DNA from: Nocardiopsis sp. CNT312
GTDB lineage: Bacteria; Actinomycetota; Actinomycetes; Streptosporangiales; Streptosporangiaceae
Direction: 5' to 3'
Length of the DNA stretch: 64,000 nucleotides
Assembly (NCBI RefSeq): GCF_000515115.1
Contig: NZ_AZXF01000021.1
Location: 1-64,000, forward strand
This document shows positions 1 through 9,644 of the stretch, piece after piece (the stretch's first letter is position 1; each line of letters opens with the position of its first letter). The notes beneath the pieces were generated by a model, which saw only the letters and a list, made by a program, of their open reading frames with translations, did not search any database and was not told the origin of the DNA. Position numbers and translations under genes: made by a program.

Positions 1-1
1 C

Positions 2-1279
2 TCAGGCGGACTTCTCCTCCGGACCGCCCTCCGACAACCCCCGACGCACGATCGTCGGATTCACGTGGTCCACCACCGTCTCCCCCGTAATGATCACCCG
101 ACCCACATCCTCACGCGAAGGCACCTCATACATCACCGACAACAACACCTCCTCGATGATCGCCCGCAACCCACGCGCACCCGTCCCCCGCACGATCGCC
201 TGATCCGCAATCGCCTCCAACGCCCCCTCAGTGAACTCCAACCCCACATCATCCAACTCGAACAACCGCTGATACTGCTTCACCAACGCATTGCGCGGCA
301 ACGTCAGAATCCGCACCAGCGCCGCCCGGTCCAGATCATGCACACTCGTGATCACCGGCAACCGACCCACGAACTCCGGAATCATCCCGAACTTCAACAG
401 ATCCTCCGGCATCACCTCACCCAGCAGCGCCGACTCCGCCACCTCCGACCGCGGCCGCAACACCGCGTTGAACCCCATCCCCTGCCGACCCGTCCGCGAC
501 TCGATCAACTTCTCCAACCCCGCGAACGCCCCACCACAGATGAACAACACATTGGTCGTATCGATCTGGATGAACTCCTGGTGCGGATGCTTGCGCCCCC
601 CCTGCGGCGGCACCGACGCCGTCGTCCCCTCCAGGATCTTCAACAGCGCCTGCTGCACCCCCTCACCCGACACGTCCCGCGTGATCGAGGGGTTCTCGCT
701 CTTACGCGCGACCTTGTCCACCTCGTCGATGTAGATGATCCCCGTCTCGGCCTTCTTCACGTCGTAGTCGGCCGCCTGGATCAACTTCAACAGGATGTTC
801 TCCACATCCTCGCCCACATACCCCGCCTCGGTCAGCGCCGTGGCGTCGGCGATCGCGAACGGCACGTTCAGGATCCGCGCCAGCGTCTGCGCCAACAGCG
901 TCTTGCCCGACCCCGTCGGACCCAGCAGCAAGATGTTGGACTTGGCGATCTCCACACCCTCCTCGCCCGGACGCTCCCCCTCCGACCGCACACGCTTGTA
1001 GTGGTTGTACACCGCCACCGACAACGCCTTCTTCGCCGCGTCCTGACCAATCACGTACGAGTCCAGAAACTCGTAGATCTCCCGCGGCTTCGGCAGACTG
1101 TCCTCCTGCGCGCTGAGGAGGCCGACGGACTCCTCCTCGGCCATGATCTCGTTGCACAGGTCGATGCACTCGTCACAGATACAGATGTGGCCGGGACCGG
1201 CGATGAGCCTGCGCACCGCGCGCTGGTCCTTGCCGCAGAACGAACACGTCAGCAGCGGCCTGTCGTCCGTACCCGTCAC
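2..1279 (-). CDS. clpX: ATP-dependent Clp protease ATP-binding subunit ClpX
   Basis: This is the unfoldase of the ClpXP protease: an AAA+ hexamer that recognises, unfolds and threads substrates into ClpP in the cytoplasm. The 425-residue product has the N-terminal zinc-binding domain with cysteines 12, 15, 35 and 38. Walker A is GPTGSGKT at 120-127 and Walker B is IIYIDEVDK at 181-189. The IGF-type ClpP loop is represented by [11 protein letters not shown] sequence. Length matches the family (about 425). I chose the GTG at 1279 because GAGGAG lies 9 nt upstream; the frame stays open further upstream but without family sequence. The stop lies at the very left edge. A 25-bp dyad lies 44 bp upstream of the start. 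Confidence 0.97.
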   Translation of the reverse strand: MTGTDDRPLLTCSFCGKDQRAVRRLIAGPGHICICDECIDLCNEIMAEEESVGLLSAQEDSLPKPREIYEFLDSYVIGQDAAKKALSVAVYNHYKRVRSEGERPGEEGVEIAKSNILLLGPTGSGKTLLAQTLARILNVPFAIADATALTEAGYVGEDVENILLKLIQAADYDVKKAETGIIYIDEVDKVARKSENPSITRDVSGEGVQQALLKILEGTTASVPPQGGRKHPHQEFIQIDTTNVLFICGGAFAGLEKLIESRTGRQGMGFNAVLRPRSEVAESALLGEVMPEDLLKFGMIPEFVGRLPVITSVHDLDRAALVRILTLPRNALVKQYQRLFELDDVGLEFTEGALEAIADQAIVRGTGARGLRAIIEEVLLSVMYEVPSREDVGRVIITGETVVDHVNPTIVRRGLSEGGPEEKSA

Positions 1280-1322
1280 TCCCACGATCTCCTCACAGAC
1301 ACCGCCCGGCACCGGGCCCCGA

Positions 1323-1347
1323 TTCCAGATGATGTGATCATCTGGAA
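1323..1347. promoter_or_regulatory. perfect 11-bp inverted repeat upstream of clpX
   Basis: The arms TTCCAGATGAT and ATCATCTGGAA are perfect complements around a 3-bp GTG spacer. The dyad lies between the end of the TetR gene and the start of clpX, both leftward. There is no T-tract, and the short spacer and AT-rich arms look more like a protein operator than a terminator. Which regulator binds is unknown; the neighbouring TetR protein is one candidate. Confidence 0.6.
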
Positions 1348-1400
1348 GGCACGGTATCCCGTGTCGGCGCGGGCCGCAAAGTCGGCGGGGCAGCCCGTGA

Positions 1401-2456
1401 TCAGCGGCGATCGGCCACGACGAAGGAGGCCGCGGCGTGCGCGGCGCCCCTGCCCAGGGCACTGGCCACGACCCGTCCCCGGTCGACGCGCACCGCGCAC
1501 TCGGTGGTGTCGTCCACCCGGTCGACGCCCAGGCTCCGGGCGACCCGGCCGCAGGCGTCCAGGACCAGCCGCAGCCGCGGCCAGGCCCACTCGGGGAAGG
1601 CCGCCCGCAGCGCCCCGCACGACTCCGCTGCCACGATCCTGGCCAGCGGCATGCGCTCGGCGGGGTCCCCCGTGACCACCGCCGCGGTCACCTCGACACC
1701 GGGAGGCGCCGCACGCACCGCCTCCTCCACCGCCTCCAGCCTGTGCAGCCCCAGGACGGCCACCACCCCGTCCCCGGACAGGGCGGCCGGAACGCGACGG
1801 ACCGCGTCGAAGGCCTCCGGCGGCTCCCACGGCAGGTCGGCGGGCCGGGCCGGGGGAATGTGCCCGAGGTGCGGCGGCGGCCAGACGTCACCGGTGTCCA
1901 GATCTGCGAGCCGCTCGCAGGCCCGGACCACGCCGAAGGGGTCGACGAAGCCCGGGGCGGTGTCGGACAGCCGCACGGCCCCGTACAGGAGGGTGAGGAC
2001 GGCTTCGGCCGTGCGCACCCTGCGGCCGCACCGCCCGCCCTCGACCGCTTCCAGAGCCAGGCCGAGCAGGATCGCGTCGAGCCGCACCAACTGGCCGTAG
2101 GCGGTGCGGAGCGGGCCCTCGGCCAGGGCGGCCGCGCCCGACCGCTCCGCCGCGCCGGAGAGCCGTGCACGGGCCAGTGCGCCCAGCACCGCACCGGGTT
2201 CGGTACCCCCTCGCGCGGTACCGTCCGGGGCGCTCTCCCCGAATCCGGCCTCGGCGGCGTCGGCGAGGACCGACAGGTACAGGGCCCGCTTGCTCGGGAA
2301 GTTGGAGTAGACCGCCCCCCGGGTGAGCGCGGCGCGCTGGGCGATGCGGTCGACCTTGGCGTCGCGGAAGCCCCGCTCGGAGAACTCGTCCCGGGCCGCG
2401 GCCAGCACCCTGGAGCGGTTGCGTGCCTGCTGCTGCTCCCTCGTGAGCCGGGCCAT
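1401..2456 (-). CDS. TetR/AcrR family transcriptional regulator with long C-terminal domain
   Basis: The N-terminal 65 residues form a standard TetR DNA-binding domain, with the helix-turn-helix around 35-60 (the [17 protein letters not shown] region). The protein is 351 residues, well over the usual 190-230. The extra C-terminal 150 residues are Ala/Val-rich and include two cysteines near [10 protein letters not shown] and [10 protein letters not shown] recognise no ligand-binding family there. The ATG at 2456 has GGGAGGG 7 nt upstream. The gene is transcribed toward clpX with a 121-bp gap that holds a large dyad. The effector is unknown. Confidence 0.85.
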   Translation of the reverse strand: MARLTREQQQARNRSRVLAAARDEFSERGFRDAKVDRIAQRAALTRGAVYSNFPSKRALYLSVLADAAEAGFGESAPDGTARGGTEPGAVLGALARARLSGAAERSGAAALAEGPLRTAYGQLVRLDAILLGLALEAVEGGRCGRRVRTAEAVLTLLYGAVRLSDTAPGFVDPFGVVRACERLADLDTGDVWPPPHLGHIPPARPADLPWEPPEAFDAVRRVPAALSGDGVVAVLGLHRLEAVEEAVRAAPPGVEVTAAVVTGDPAERMPLARIVAAESCGALRAAFPEWAWPRLRLVLDACGRVARSLGVDRVDDTTECAVRVDRGRVVASALGRGAAHAAASFVVADRR

Positions 2457-2527
2457 CGTCTTTCCCTCCCCCGCACGTGCCCCCATCGTACGGAGACCTG
2501 GGATCCGCCCACCCGACGGCGTCGGCC

Positions 2528-3376
2528 TCAGCGGCGACGGACCACCAGGACCGGGCACGGCGCGTGGTGGAGCACGGCGTGCGCCACACCGCCCAGAGAG
2601 AGGCGGGCGAAGCCCCGCGCGCCGCGGGCGCCCACGACGACGAGACGGGCGCCGGATGCCGCCTCCAGCAGTGCGGCCGCGGGCTGGGAGCGGACGACCT
2701 CCCGGACCACCTCCACCTCGGGGAAGTCGCAGGTGTGGCGGGCCAGCGCCTCGGCCAGCCTCCTGTGCTGCTCCTCCTCGGCCTCCTCCGCGCGGCGCCC
2801 CCGGGAGGCGACGGGGTGCCACGCCCGCACCGCGCGCACCCGGTCACCGTGCCGGGAGGCCGTTTCGAGCGCCGCCAGCACCGCGTCGTCGGCATTGGGT
2901 GAGCCGTCCACACCCACCACGACCCCCGAGGCCCCGCGGTCGACCGCCTCTCCGCTGGTGACCAGCACGTCCCCGGGGGCGTGGGCCGCCACCTGGTAGG
3001 CCACCGACCCGATCCGCATTCCGAGGAAGCCGCCCCGGCCGCGGTGCCCGACGACGACGAGCCCGAAGTCGCGCGCGTGGCGTAGGAGCTCCTCGGCGGG
3101 TGAGCCCGCGACCACGCGCACCCGTGGCTCGAGGCCCGGAGCGACGGACCGCACACGCTCACGGGCCGCCTCGACCGCAGCCAGCGCGTCCTTCTCGTCC
3201 AGGTCGGAGGGCCAGCGTGACACCGAGTCGTCCAAGCGCTCCTCGTGCGCGGCCATCAGCGTCAGGTCCGCGTCGCCGCGCAGGGCCTCCTCCGCAGCAT
3301 GCTCGGCGGCCCGCAGGCCGATCTCGGATCCGTCCACTCCCACCAGTACCGGTCGCACGAGCGCCCCCGTCCCCAT
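2528..3376 (-). CDS. tandem universal stress protein (UspA)
   Basis: The 282-residue protein contains two UspA folds, about 8-145 and 150-282. Each carries the nucleotide-binding G-x2-G-x9-G pattern: VVGHRGRGGF followed by GS in the first, VVGARGARGF followed by GG in the second. Tandem Usp proteins of this size are common in actinobacteria and usually bind ATP in stress or dormancy. The ATG at 3376 is the first that begins the conserved VRPVLVGVDGS strand. It is divergent from the PP2C phosphatase gene across 176 bp. Its physiological role cannot be read from sequence. Confidence 0.9.
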   Translation of the reverse strand: MGTGALVRPVLVGVDGSEIGLRAAEHAAEEALRGDADLTLMAAHEERLDDSVSRWPSDLDEKDALAAVEAARERVRSVAPGLEPRVRVVAGSPAEELLRHARDFGLVVVGHRGRGGFLGMRIGSVAYQVAAHAPGDVLVTSGEAVDRGASGVVVGVDGSPNADDAVLAALETASRHGDRVRAVRAWHPVASRGRRAEEAEEEQHRRLAEALARHTCDFPEVEVVREVVRSQPAAALLEAASGARLVVVGARGARGFARLSLGGVAHAVLHHAPCPVLVVRRR

Positions 3377-3552
3377 AGCCGTCCACTGGCACCACTCTCG
3401 CCCACACGCCGCCGGAACACGAGCAGGCGGAGCCCGGAGCGCCGAGCAGGACACGGTCCCTGGCCCGACATTTACCGAAAGTATGACAAACGGCACGTAT
3501 CGTCGGTTATGGAGTCGTGCCAGCTCCGCCGAGGTGGCGTGTGGGAGGGACC

Positions 3553-5691
3553 ATGTCCGAATCGACCGCACGGGACGAACACTCCGTCGGCCGCGCCCCG
3601 GACCTGAGGGACCTGGGCGAGGAACTGCTCCGGATACTGCACACGATGGACTACCACGCCGGAGGCGTCTACCTGAGCGACCCCGAGAGTTCGGCACTGG
3701 CGATGTCGGTCCTGACCGGGATCACGCGCGACTTCATGCGCCCCTGGTTCCGCATATCCGCCACGAACAGAGGCCCGGTCACCGAGGCCCTCTACGAGCG
3801 GAAGATGGTGTGGCTGCCCAGCGGCGAGGAGATGGCCAAACGCTATCCGCGCCTGGCCATCGTCACTCCCTACGACTACGCCTTCCTCTCCTACCCCCTG
3901 CTGGGGGACGGAGGGGAGCTCCACGGCGCCTTCTTCCTGCTGGGCACCTCCTGCCAGCACTTCCCCTCCTCCGCCGAGCGTCGCGCCCTGGCGGAGGTGG
4001 CCAAGAGGATGGTCGACCTGCTGCGCCAGGCCCGTGAGGAGGGCCACCCGGTCCTACCGGCGCCGGCCCCCTTCGTGCTGCGCTCCCCGCCCCCGGAGGA
4101 GCAGGCGGCGGACTCCCTTGCGGCGGCGGTCGACCGGCTGCCCGAGGGGCTGTGCGCCCTGGACTCCAACGGCCGGGTCGCCATGGCCACGGACCGGGCC
4201 CTGGAACTGCTCAGCACCAAGCGCGAGAGGCTGATCGGGTCCCGGCCCTGGTCCGCGCTCCCCTGGCTGGACAACCCCTCCTACGAGGACCGGTACCGGG
4301 CGGCCGTCTTCAGCCACAGGTCCGCGGAGTTCGTGGCCCTGCGACCGCCGAACCAGTGGCTCTCCTTCCGCCTCCATCCGGGGCAGGAGGGCGTCAGCGT
4401 GCTGATCACCCCCACGGAGGCGGAGTGGGGTTCGGAGGAGCTCCGCCAGGAGGAACGGGGACACGCGCGGGCCGGGGTGCTGTACCACATCCTCCACCTG
4501 GCCTCGGCCCTGACCGAGGCCGCGACCGTGAGCGACGTGACCGACCTGGTCGCCGAGGAGATCGTCCCGGGGGTGGGGGCCCACGCACTCGCCCTGTTCG
4601 AACACAACCAGGAGCGGCACCGGCTGCGCCTACTCGGCCAGCGCGGGTTCAAACCCGACTTCGTCGCCGTCATCGACGGCGCGCCGACGGAGATCCGGGC
4701 GCCGGCCACACGCGCGGCGGTCACCGGCCTGCCGGGCTTCTTCCGGACCAAGAAGGAGTTGCTCTCGGTCTACCCCGACATGCCCTACCTGCCCAACCCC
4801 GGGGAGATCGAGGGGTGGGCCTTCGTCCCCCTGGTGGCGTCGGGGCGGCCGATCGGCGTGTGCATGATCGGGTTCCGGCAGCCGCACAACTTCACCGTGC
4901 AGGAGCGCACGGTCCTGACCTCCCTGGGCGGCCTGGTCGCCCAGGCCCTGGAACGGGCCCGCCTGTACGACATCAAGCGCGACCTGGCGCGCGGGCTCCA
5001 GTCGGGCATGCTCCCGCGCCGCATCCCGGAGGTCCCCGGCCTGTCGATCGCCCAGCGCTACCTGTCCGGGACCGAGGGCATGGACATCGGCGGCGACTTC
5101 TACGACCTCATCCCCCTGGGATCGAACCGGGTCGCGGCCGTGATCGGCGACGTCCAGGGGCACAACGTGGGCGCGGCGGCCCTGATGGGGCAGTTGCGGA
5201 CCGCGGTCCTGGCCTACACCGCGATGCTGGAGGGCAGCCCCGGTGACGTGCTGACCCAGAGCAACCGGCTGCTGTGCATGCTGGAGCCGGAGCTGTTCGC
5301 GAGCTGCCTGTTCCTGCGCCTGGACCTGGACACGGGCATGGTGCGCATGGCCCGGGCCGGGCACCCCGAACCGGTGATGGGCGGCCCCGGGGGCGGCCGG
5401 GTCCTGGACGCACCCGACGGGCTGCTCCTGGGGATCGAGCCGGACGTGAAGTACCCGGAGATCGAGTTCCCGATGCCCGAGGGCTCGACGCTGGCGCTGT
5501 ACACCGACGGCCTGATCGAGCGGCCCGGCGTCGACCTGGAGGAGGCCCAGGAGACACTGGCCCACCGGTTGGCGTCGCTGCACGACATGACGGTGGAACA
5601 GGTCGCCGACGAGCTGACGTCGGCGGTGAGCTCGGTGCCGCACCGCAGTGACGACATCGCCCTGTTCCTGCTGCGCGCCCAGCCGGGCTGA
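3553..5691 (+). CDS. PAS/GAF-sensor PP2C (SpoIIE/RsbU-type) serine phosphatase
   Basis: The 712-residue protein has an N-terminal GAF-like domain (about 15-165), a PAS-like segment (about 190-300), a second GAF domain (about 310-470) and a C-terminal SpoIIE-type PP2C domain (about 480-712). The metal-binding motifs are visible: GGDFYDL, GDVQGHN and YTDGLIE, with the final SDDIAL. Such proteins dephosphorylate anti-sigma-factor antagonists, coupling a sensed signal to a partner-switching cascade. No anti-sigma or antagonist gene is adjacent, so the partner is unknown. The start ATG has GGGAGGGACC directly before it. It may be co-expressed under stress with the divergent Usp gene, which is inference. 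Confidence 0.92.
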   Translation: MSESTARDEHSVGRAPDLRDLGEELLRILHTMDYHAGGVYLSDPESSALAMSVLTGITRDFMRPWFRISATNRGPVTEALYERKMVWLPSGEEMAKRYPRLAIVTPYDYAFLSYPLLGDGGELHGAFFLLGTSCQHFPSSAERRALAEVAKRMVDLLRQAREEGHPVLPAPAPFVLRSPPPEEQAADSLAAAVDRLPEGLCALDSNGRVAMATDRALELLSTKRERLIGSRPWSALPWLDNPSYEDRYRAAVFSHRSAEFVALRPPNQWLSFRLHPGQEGVSVLITPTEAEWGSEELRQEERGHARAGVLYHILHLASALTEAATVSDVTDLVAEEIVPGVGAHALALFEHNQERHRLRLLGQRGFKPDFVAVIDGAPTEIRAPATRAAVTGLPGFFRTKKELLSVYPDMPYLPNPGEIEGWAFVPLVASGRPIGVCMIGFRQPHNFTVQERTVLTSLGGLVAQALERARLYDIKRDLARGLQSGMLPRRIPEVPGLSIAQRYLSGTEGMDIGGDFYDLIPLGSNRVAAVIGDVQGHNVGAAALMGQLRTAVLAYTAMLEGSPGDVLTQSNRLLCMLEPELFASCLFLRLDLDTGMVRMARAGHPEPVMGGPGGGRVLDAPDGLLLGIEPDVKYPEIEFPMPEGSTLALYTDGLIERPGVDLEEAQETLAHRLASLHDMTVEQVADELTSAVSSVPHRSDDIALFLLRAQPG

Positions 5692-5830
5692 GCGGCTCCG
5701 AGGGGTCCGGTGGCGGGACCGGGGGGGGCGCCGTTCAACCGGCGTTCCCCGGCCGGACATCCTTTTTGTGCACAATGACGGATTCTCCCCTTCCCTGGCG
5801 CAGTGAAAGCGCGAAAGCGAGTACCCGCCC

Positions 5831-7870
5831 GTGTCCCTCACCACCGCCCCCGCCGCGCCCGCGCGGGCCCGGCCCGCAGCCGTCGGCGCACGCGGGCACC
5901 GGGCCGACATCGACGGCCTGCGCGCCGTGGCCGTGCTCCTGGTGGCCGCCTACCACGTCTGGTTCGGGCGGGTCTCCGGCGGTGTCGACGTCTTCCTGAT
6001 GCTGACGGGCTTCTTCATCACGGCCTCCCTCGTGCGCTCGGCCACCGGCGGCGGCCTGCGCTACGGGGCCTTCCTCGCCCGGCTCGCCGCACGCCTGGTG
6101 CCGACCGCCGCGATCGTGGTCCTGGCCACGCTGGGCGGCACGTGGCTCCTGCTGAGCGAGATCCGGTGGCGCGACGCCCCCCGCGAGGCGGCAGCGGCCC
6201 TGCTCTACCACACGAACTGGCACCTGGCCCTGGACTCGGTCGACTACCTGGCGCGCGACGGGGACGTCAGCCCGTTCCAGCACTTCTGGTCGCTGTCGGT
6301 GCAGGGGCAGTTCTACCTGGTGTGGCCCGTGCTGGTCGCGGCCGCCGTGTGGGCGGCCCGCAGGCGCGGGAGCGACCCCAGGCCCCTGCTGGCCGTCGCC
6401 CTGTCGGCCGTCTTCACCCTCTCCCTGGCCTACTCGGTCCTGATGACGCGGGCCGACCAGCCGTGGGCCTACTTCGACACCGGGGCCCGGATGTGGGAGC
6501 TGGCCCTGGGCGGCCTGCTCGCGCTGGCACTGACCAGGATCGACCTGCCCCGGGGGCCGCGCGTGGCACTGGGCTGGGCCGGGCTGGTGTCACTGGTGCT
6601 GTGCGGCGCGCTGCTCCAGGTCTCGTCGGTCTTCCCCGGCTACGCGGCGCTGTGGCCGACCCTGGCCGCCGCGGCCGTCGTCGCGGCGGGCCCCAGAGGT
6701 TCGGCGCTGGGCGTCGACCAGCTACTCGCGCTGCGCCCGCTGCGCTACCTGGGTTCGATCTCCTACGCGCTCTACCTGTGGCACTGGCCGCTGCTCGTGT
6801 TCTACCTCTCCGTGACCGGCCGCGACCTGGCCACGCCGCTGGGCGGGGCCGCCGTCATCGCGGTATCGGTGGCGCTGGCCGCGGCGACCACGCCGGCGGC
6901 CGACCGGCTGGCCGCCCTGGGGCGCGGCGGCGGGCGGCGGGCTGCGCTGAAGGGGACGGCGGTGGCCCTGGCCTGCCTGCTGCCGGTGCTGCTCACGGCC
7001 GGGGCCTGGTTCGGGTACCAGAGCACCGAGCGCGACCGGCTGTCGGCCCTGGCCGAGGAGGGAGGCGGCTACCCGGGCGCCGAGGGGGACGGGACCGCAG
7101 CGGACCTGCCCGTCTACCCGCCCCTGGCCTGGGCGGCCGAGGACGCCCCGCGCACCTACGACGACGGCTGCAACCAGACCACCGCCGCCGCCGAGGTGAT
7201 CGTGTGCGAGTACGGCTCCGACGCCCCGGTGCGCACGGTGGCGCTGGTGGGCGGCTCGCACGCGGCACACTGGTTCCCGGCGCTGGAGGACCTCGCCCTG
7301 GAGCACGACTGGCGCGTGGTGAACATCGTCAAGGGCGCCTGCCTGTTCACCGACGCCCCGCAGACCTACCGGGGCGAGCCCTACACGGCCTGCGCGGAGT
7401 GGAACCGCGGTGTCATGGCCGAACTCGACCGGCTGCGGCCCGACACCGTCTTCACCACGGGCACCACCACGAGCCTGGACACCTCGGCGGGCTACGGCGA
7501 GGAGCAGGTGGTGGACGGCTACGTCGAGCGCTGGCGCGAACTCGACGGGATGGGCATCGGCGTGGTGGCCGTGCGCGACACCCCCAGGTTCGGCTTCGAC
7601 GTCCCCGGGTGCCTGGCCGGGGCCGCGCCGGAGGAGTGCACGTCCGCCCCCGGGGAGTCGATGGCCGAGGTCTCACCGCTGGAGGGGCTGGACCTGCCGG
7701 AGAACGTGACGGTGCTGGACCTGACCGACCGGTTCTGCGACACCGACGTGTGCCGCCCGGTGATCGGCAACGTCCTCGTGTACTGGGACAGCAGCCACAT
7801 CGGGGCGACGTTCATGCGCACCCTGGCCCCGGAGCTGGAGCGGCGCTGGGCGGCGGCCGAGGGCTGGTGA
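5831..7870 (+). CDS. acyltransferase-3 / SGNH fusion membrane protein (OafA/YrhL type)
   Basis: The 679-residue protein has the family signature DIDGLRAVAVLLV near residues 27-39, with the catalytic-type His42 in YHVWF. Roughly ten hydrophobic segments run to about residue 395. The extracytoplasmic C-terminal half is an SGNH hydrolase: a GGSHAAH nucleophile block near 476 and the closing D653-x2-H656 pair in DSSHIG. OafA/YrhL enzymes move acyl groups across the membrane and attach them to cell-surface glycans or peptidoglycan. The substrate here is not identifiable. The start is a GTG with no strong ribosome-binding site, so the first few residues are uncertain. Confidence 0.92.
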   Translation: MSLTTAPAAPARARPAAVGARGHRADIDGLRAVAVLLVAAYHVWFGRVSGGVDVFLMLTGFFITASLVRSATGGGLRYGAFLARLAARLVPTAAIVVLATLGGTWLLLSEIRWRDAPREAAAALLYHTNWHLALDSVDYLARDGDVSPFQHFWSLSVQGQFYLVWPVLVAAAVWAARRRGSDPRPLLAVALSAVFTLSLAYSVLMTRADQPWAYFDTGARMWELALGGLLALALTRIDLPRGPRVALGWAGLVSLVLCGALLQVSSVFPGYAALWPTLAAAAVVAAGPRGSALGVDQLLALRPLRYLGSISYALYLWHWPLLVFYLSVTGRDLATPLGGAAVIAVSVALAAATTPAADRLAALGRGGGRRAALKGTAVALACLLPVLLTAGAWFGYQSTERDRLSALAEEGGGYPGAEGDGTAADLPVYPPLAWAAEDAPRTYDDGCNQTTAAAEVIVCEYGSDAPVRTVALVGGSHAAHWFPALEDLALEHDWRVVNIVKGACLFTDAPQTYRGEPYTACAEWNRGVMAELDRLRPDTVFTTGTTTSLDTSAGYGEEQVVDGYVERWRELDGMGIGVVAVRDTPRFGFDVPGCLAGAAPEECTSAPGESMAEVSPLEGLDLPENVTVLDLTDRFCDTDVCRPVIGNVLVYWDSSHIGATFMRTLAPELERRWAAAEGW

Positions 7871-7915
7871 GGGCGGCCGCGTGCCCAGGCGGGTCCGGAG
7901 CGCACGGCCACCCGG

Positions 7916-8557
7916 TCAGCCCAGGTAGGCCTCCAGGGTTCCGGTGAACCGCTGGCCAGGCTGGTAGACCACGCACACGATGTCGCGGTCGCCCGCGTTC
8001 CAGCCCTCCTCGGTGGGGGCGAAGTAGGAGATGTACGGGACGGAGTCGGAGTAGGGGATCCCGACGAACTCGGTGAACCCGAGCATGCACCTGTGGTTGG
8101 CCTCGGTGTTGACCGCCTCGACCCCGGGATAGGGGTCGGGGTGCAGCGGGTAGACGAGGTAGACCTCCTTGTCGTGGGGCTGGTCGCACGGGACCGTGGG
8201 GATCTCCGCGTTCTCCACCACGTCGGCGTCGTCGTAGCAGTCCCCCCTCTCCAGGCCGACGGTGGAGCGCGCGACGACCCCGCCCCCCGAGCCCTCGTAG
8301 GGGATGTCGCCGGGGGCTGCGTCCGCCGGTGGGCCGTCCGCGTCGGCGGGGGCCTCGGTCCCGGCCGGAGCCCCGGTCTCGGCGGCCTCCCCGGTGGGAG
8401 AGGGGGAGCCCTCCGCCGGAGTGGCGGTGGCGGCAGGTTCGGTGCCGGGGTCCTCGGCGGGCTCCGGGGACGTGCAGGCCGCCAGGAGGAGGGCGGCGCC
8501 GACCCGTCCGCTCCGGCACACCCGCCGGGAACGGCTCGGGACGGCGGCAGCCGCCAT
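7916..8557 (-). CDS. septum-formation-type lipoprotein
   Basis: The predicted product is a 213-residue lipoprotein. The N-terminus has arginines, a short hydrophobic stretch VGAALLLAAC with a lipobox ending at Cys28, then about 70 residues rich in Pro, Glu, Ala and Thr (a wall-spanning linker). The C-terminal 120 residues contain four cysteines in the spacing of the actinobacterial septum-formation family (GDCYDDA, TVPCDQPHDKEVY, RCMLGF, IVCVVYQP). Family members are poorly characterised; the name comes from association with division. An alternative GTG start at 8578 adds seven residues. It is convergent with the acyltransferase gene. Confidence 0.75.
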   Translation of the reverse strand: MAAAAVPSRSRRVCRSGRVGAALLLAACTSPEPAEDPGTEPAATATPAEGSPSPTGEAAETGAPAGTEAPADADGPPADAAPGDIPYEGSGGGVVARSTVGLERGDCYDDADVVENAEIPTVPCDQPHDKEVYLVYPLHPDPYPGVEAVNTEANHRCMLGFTEFVGIPYSDSVPYISYFAPTEEGWNAGDRDIVCVVYQPGQRFTGTLEAYLG

Positions 8558-8913
8558 CGTGTCCGCGCAGCCCGCCACAGGAAAGGATCCCCGCGATGCC
8601 CTCAGAGGACGACGGCTGGACCCGGTGGGGCGGCGGCCCTCCGAAGCAGAGCCCCCGGGAAAAGGAAAGCGTGTACGACCGCGAGGCCCGCACGTGCGAC
8701 CGCTGCCACGCCCGCCTCGACAGCCCCGGCGATGTCACCGAACACCAGAGGAAGGGGGTGCGGGCGGTAGCCCTGCGGCGGGGGTGTCGAGAATCTTGCT
8801 GTGGCAGAGGAGAGTGCTGTTCTCCTGGTGGGGAACGGTTGCGGATTCCTTGTCGATCTCCTGTGTCCCGCCGCCACCGGGTTCACATTTATTACAGACA
8901 CGAGGAGGATGTC
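8558..8913 (+). other. gap before the antitoxin: open frame with a CxxC segment
   Basis: From an ATG at 8596, preceded by AAAGGA, a frame runs without a stop directly into the antitoxin gene at 8914. Its first 50 residues look like a real small protein, with a zinc-knuckle-like TCDRCHARLDSPGD segment. The residues after HQRKG (about 8755 onward) look like translated non-coding DNA. The simplest reading is a short gene whose stop was lost. The last 40 bp (TTTATTACAGACACGAGGAGG) are AT-richer and hold the antitoxin ribosome-binding site. Confidence 0.35.
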
Positions 8914-9474
8914 ATGGCCGCGACTCTCGCCAGAGTGATGGAAGAACTCGACCCGCTGGACACCGACGAGCACCGGGAAGCCGCCCGGGCACTCGTCAGG
9001 CATATCCTCAACGGCACCCCGCACGTGCTGCTACGCCTGCCCGGTGGAGAGGAGTACCGACTCGACGGCACGGAACTGCGGGCCCTCCTCGCCGTCGCCT
9101 CGGCCCGAGCGGACGGCCAGCGGGTCTCGGTGATCAGCCACGACGTGATGCTCAGTCCGCAGCAGGCCGCTGAGCTGCTGGGGGTGTCCCGGCCGATGGT
9201 CTACCGCTTCATCGAGCGCGGTGACCTGGACGCGACGCGCGTGGGTACCCACTGGCGCCTCGTGGCGGCTGACGTGCTCGCCCTGGCGGATCGGCGCTCC
9301 CGTCTCACCAGCGAGGTGGACGCCGGACTCCAGCGGGTCACCGAGGTCATGGCCTCCCGGGACGATGAGGTCTCCGGCCTGGACGCGAAGGAGAGTTGGC
9401 GCTCGGCCGGCGAGGGGCGGCGTGAAGCGTCCCTGGAGCGGGTGCGGTGCAGGGCGAAGGGGCAGAGGAAATGA
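8914..9474 (+). CDS. helix-turn-helix antitoxin-like DNA-binding protein (orphaned)
   Basis: The 186-residue protein has a MerR/excisionase-type helix-turn-helix at about 87-135. The recognisable string is LSPQQAAELLGVSRPMVYRF followed by ERGDLDATRVGTHWRL. In actinobacteria this architecture is typical of antitoxins encoded just upstream of a PIN-domain toxin. ATG 8914 has GAGGAGG 7 nt upstream. The expected toxin is missing: 42 bp after the stop an IS element begins, and those 42 bp still encode a PIN-like beginning. An excisionase function is the main alternative, given the nearby tRNA gene, but no integrase is present. Confidence 0.75.
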   Translation: MAATLARVMEELDPLDTDEHREAARALVRHILNGTPHVLLRLPGGEEYRLDGTELRALLAVASARADGQRVSVISHDVMLSPQQAAELLGVSRPMVYRFIERGDLDATRVGTHWRLVAADVLALADRRSRLTSEVDAGLQRVTEVMASRDDEVSGLDAKESWRSAGEGRREASLERVRCRAKGQRK

Positions 9475-9516
9475 ACGGGTCCCGAGCCCCTGCTCGGCGT
9501 TGCACTGGACGCCAAT
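9475..9516 (+). pseudogene. remnant of a PIN-domain toxin start, cut by the IS element
   Basis: In the frame just after the antitoxin stop, the DNA reads GPEPLLGVALDAN. The V-x-LDAN string is the first beta-strand signature of PIN-domain ribonuclease toxins, where the Asp is the first metal ligand. An ATG overlapping the antitoxin stop (9471) would give this sequence if one base near 9480 were removed, so a small frameshift may also be present. The frame runs into the IS left end directly after Asn. Nothing of the rest of the toxin follows the right end. Confidence 0.45.
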
Positions 9517-9533
9517 GAGCCTTTTTCATCCTG
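9517..9533 (+). repeat. IS left terminal inverted repeat
   Basis: The 17-bp left end matches the right end at 15 positions. One flanking base (t9516) could extend the match to TGA/TGA. Confidence 0.75.
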
Positions 9534-9644
9534 AAGGTGCAGGTCACAGCCCCGTACCGGTCTCCCCGCACCTCTTCTGAACATCAAGAAGCCCCTGGTA
9601 GGTGGGTTAACAACCACGAAAACCTGCCACACCAAGGGCTCTGC

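Noticed and set aside
65..1675. Long plus-strand open frame opposite clpX
   Set aside because: It is an antisense shadow of clpX, rich in Arg, His and Gln, a normal effect of high GC at third codon positions.
8914..9474. Phage or ICE excisionase (Xis) next to a tRNA attachment site
   Set aside because: The helix-turn-helix is of the same class, but the protein is long, no integrase is present, and the PIN-like start just downstream fits an antitoxin better.
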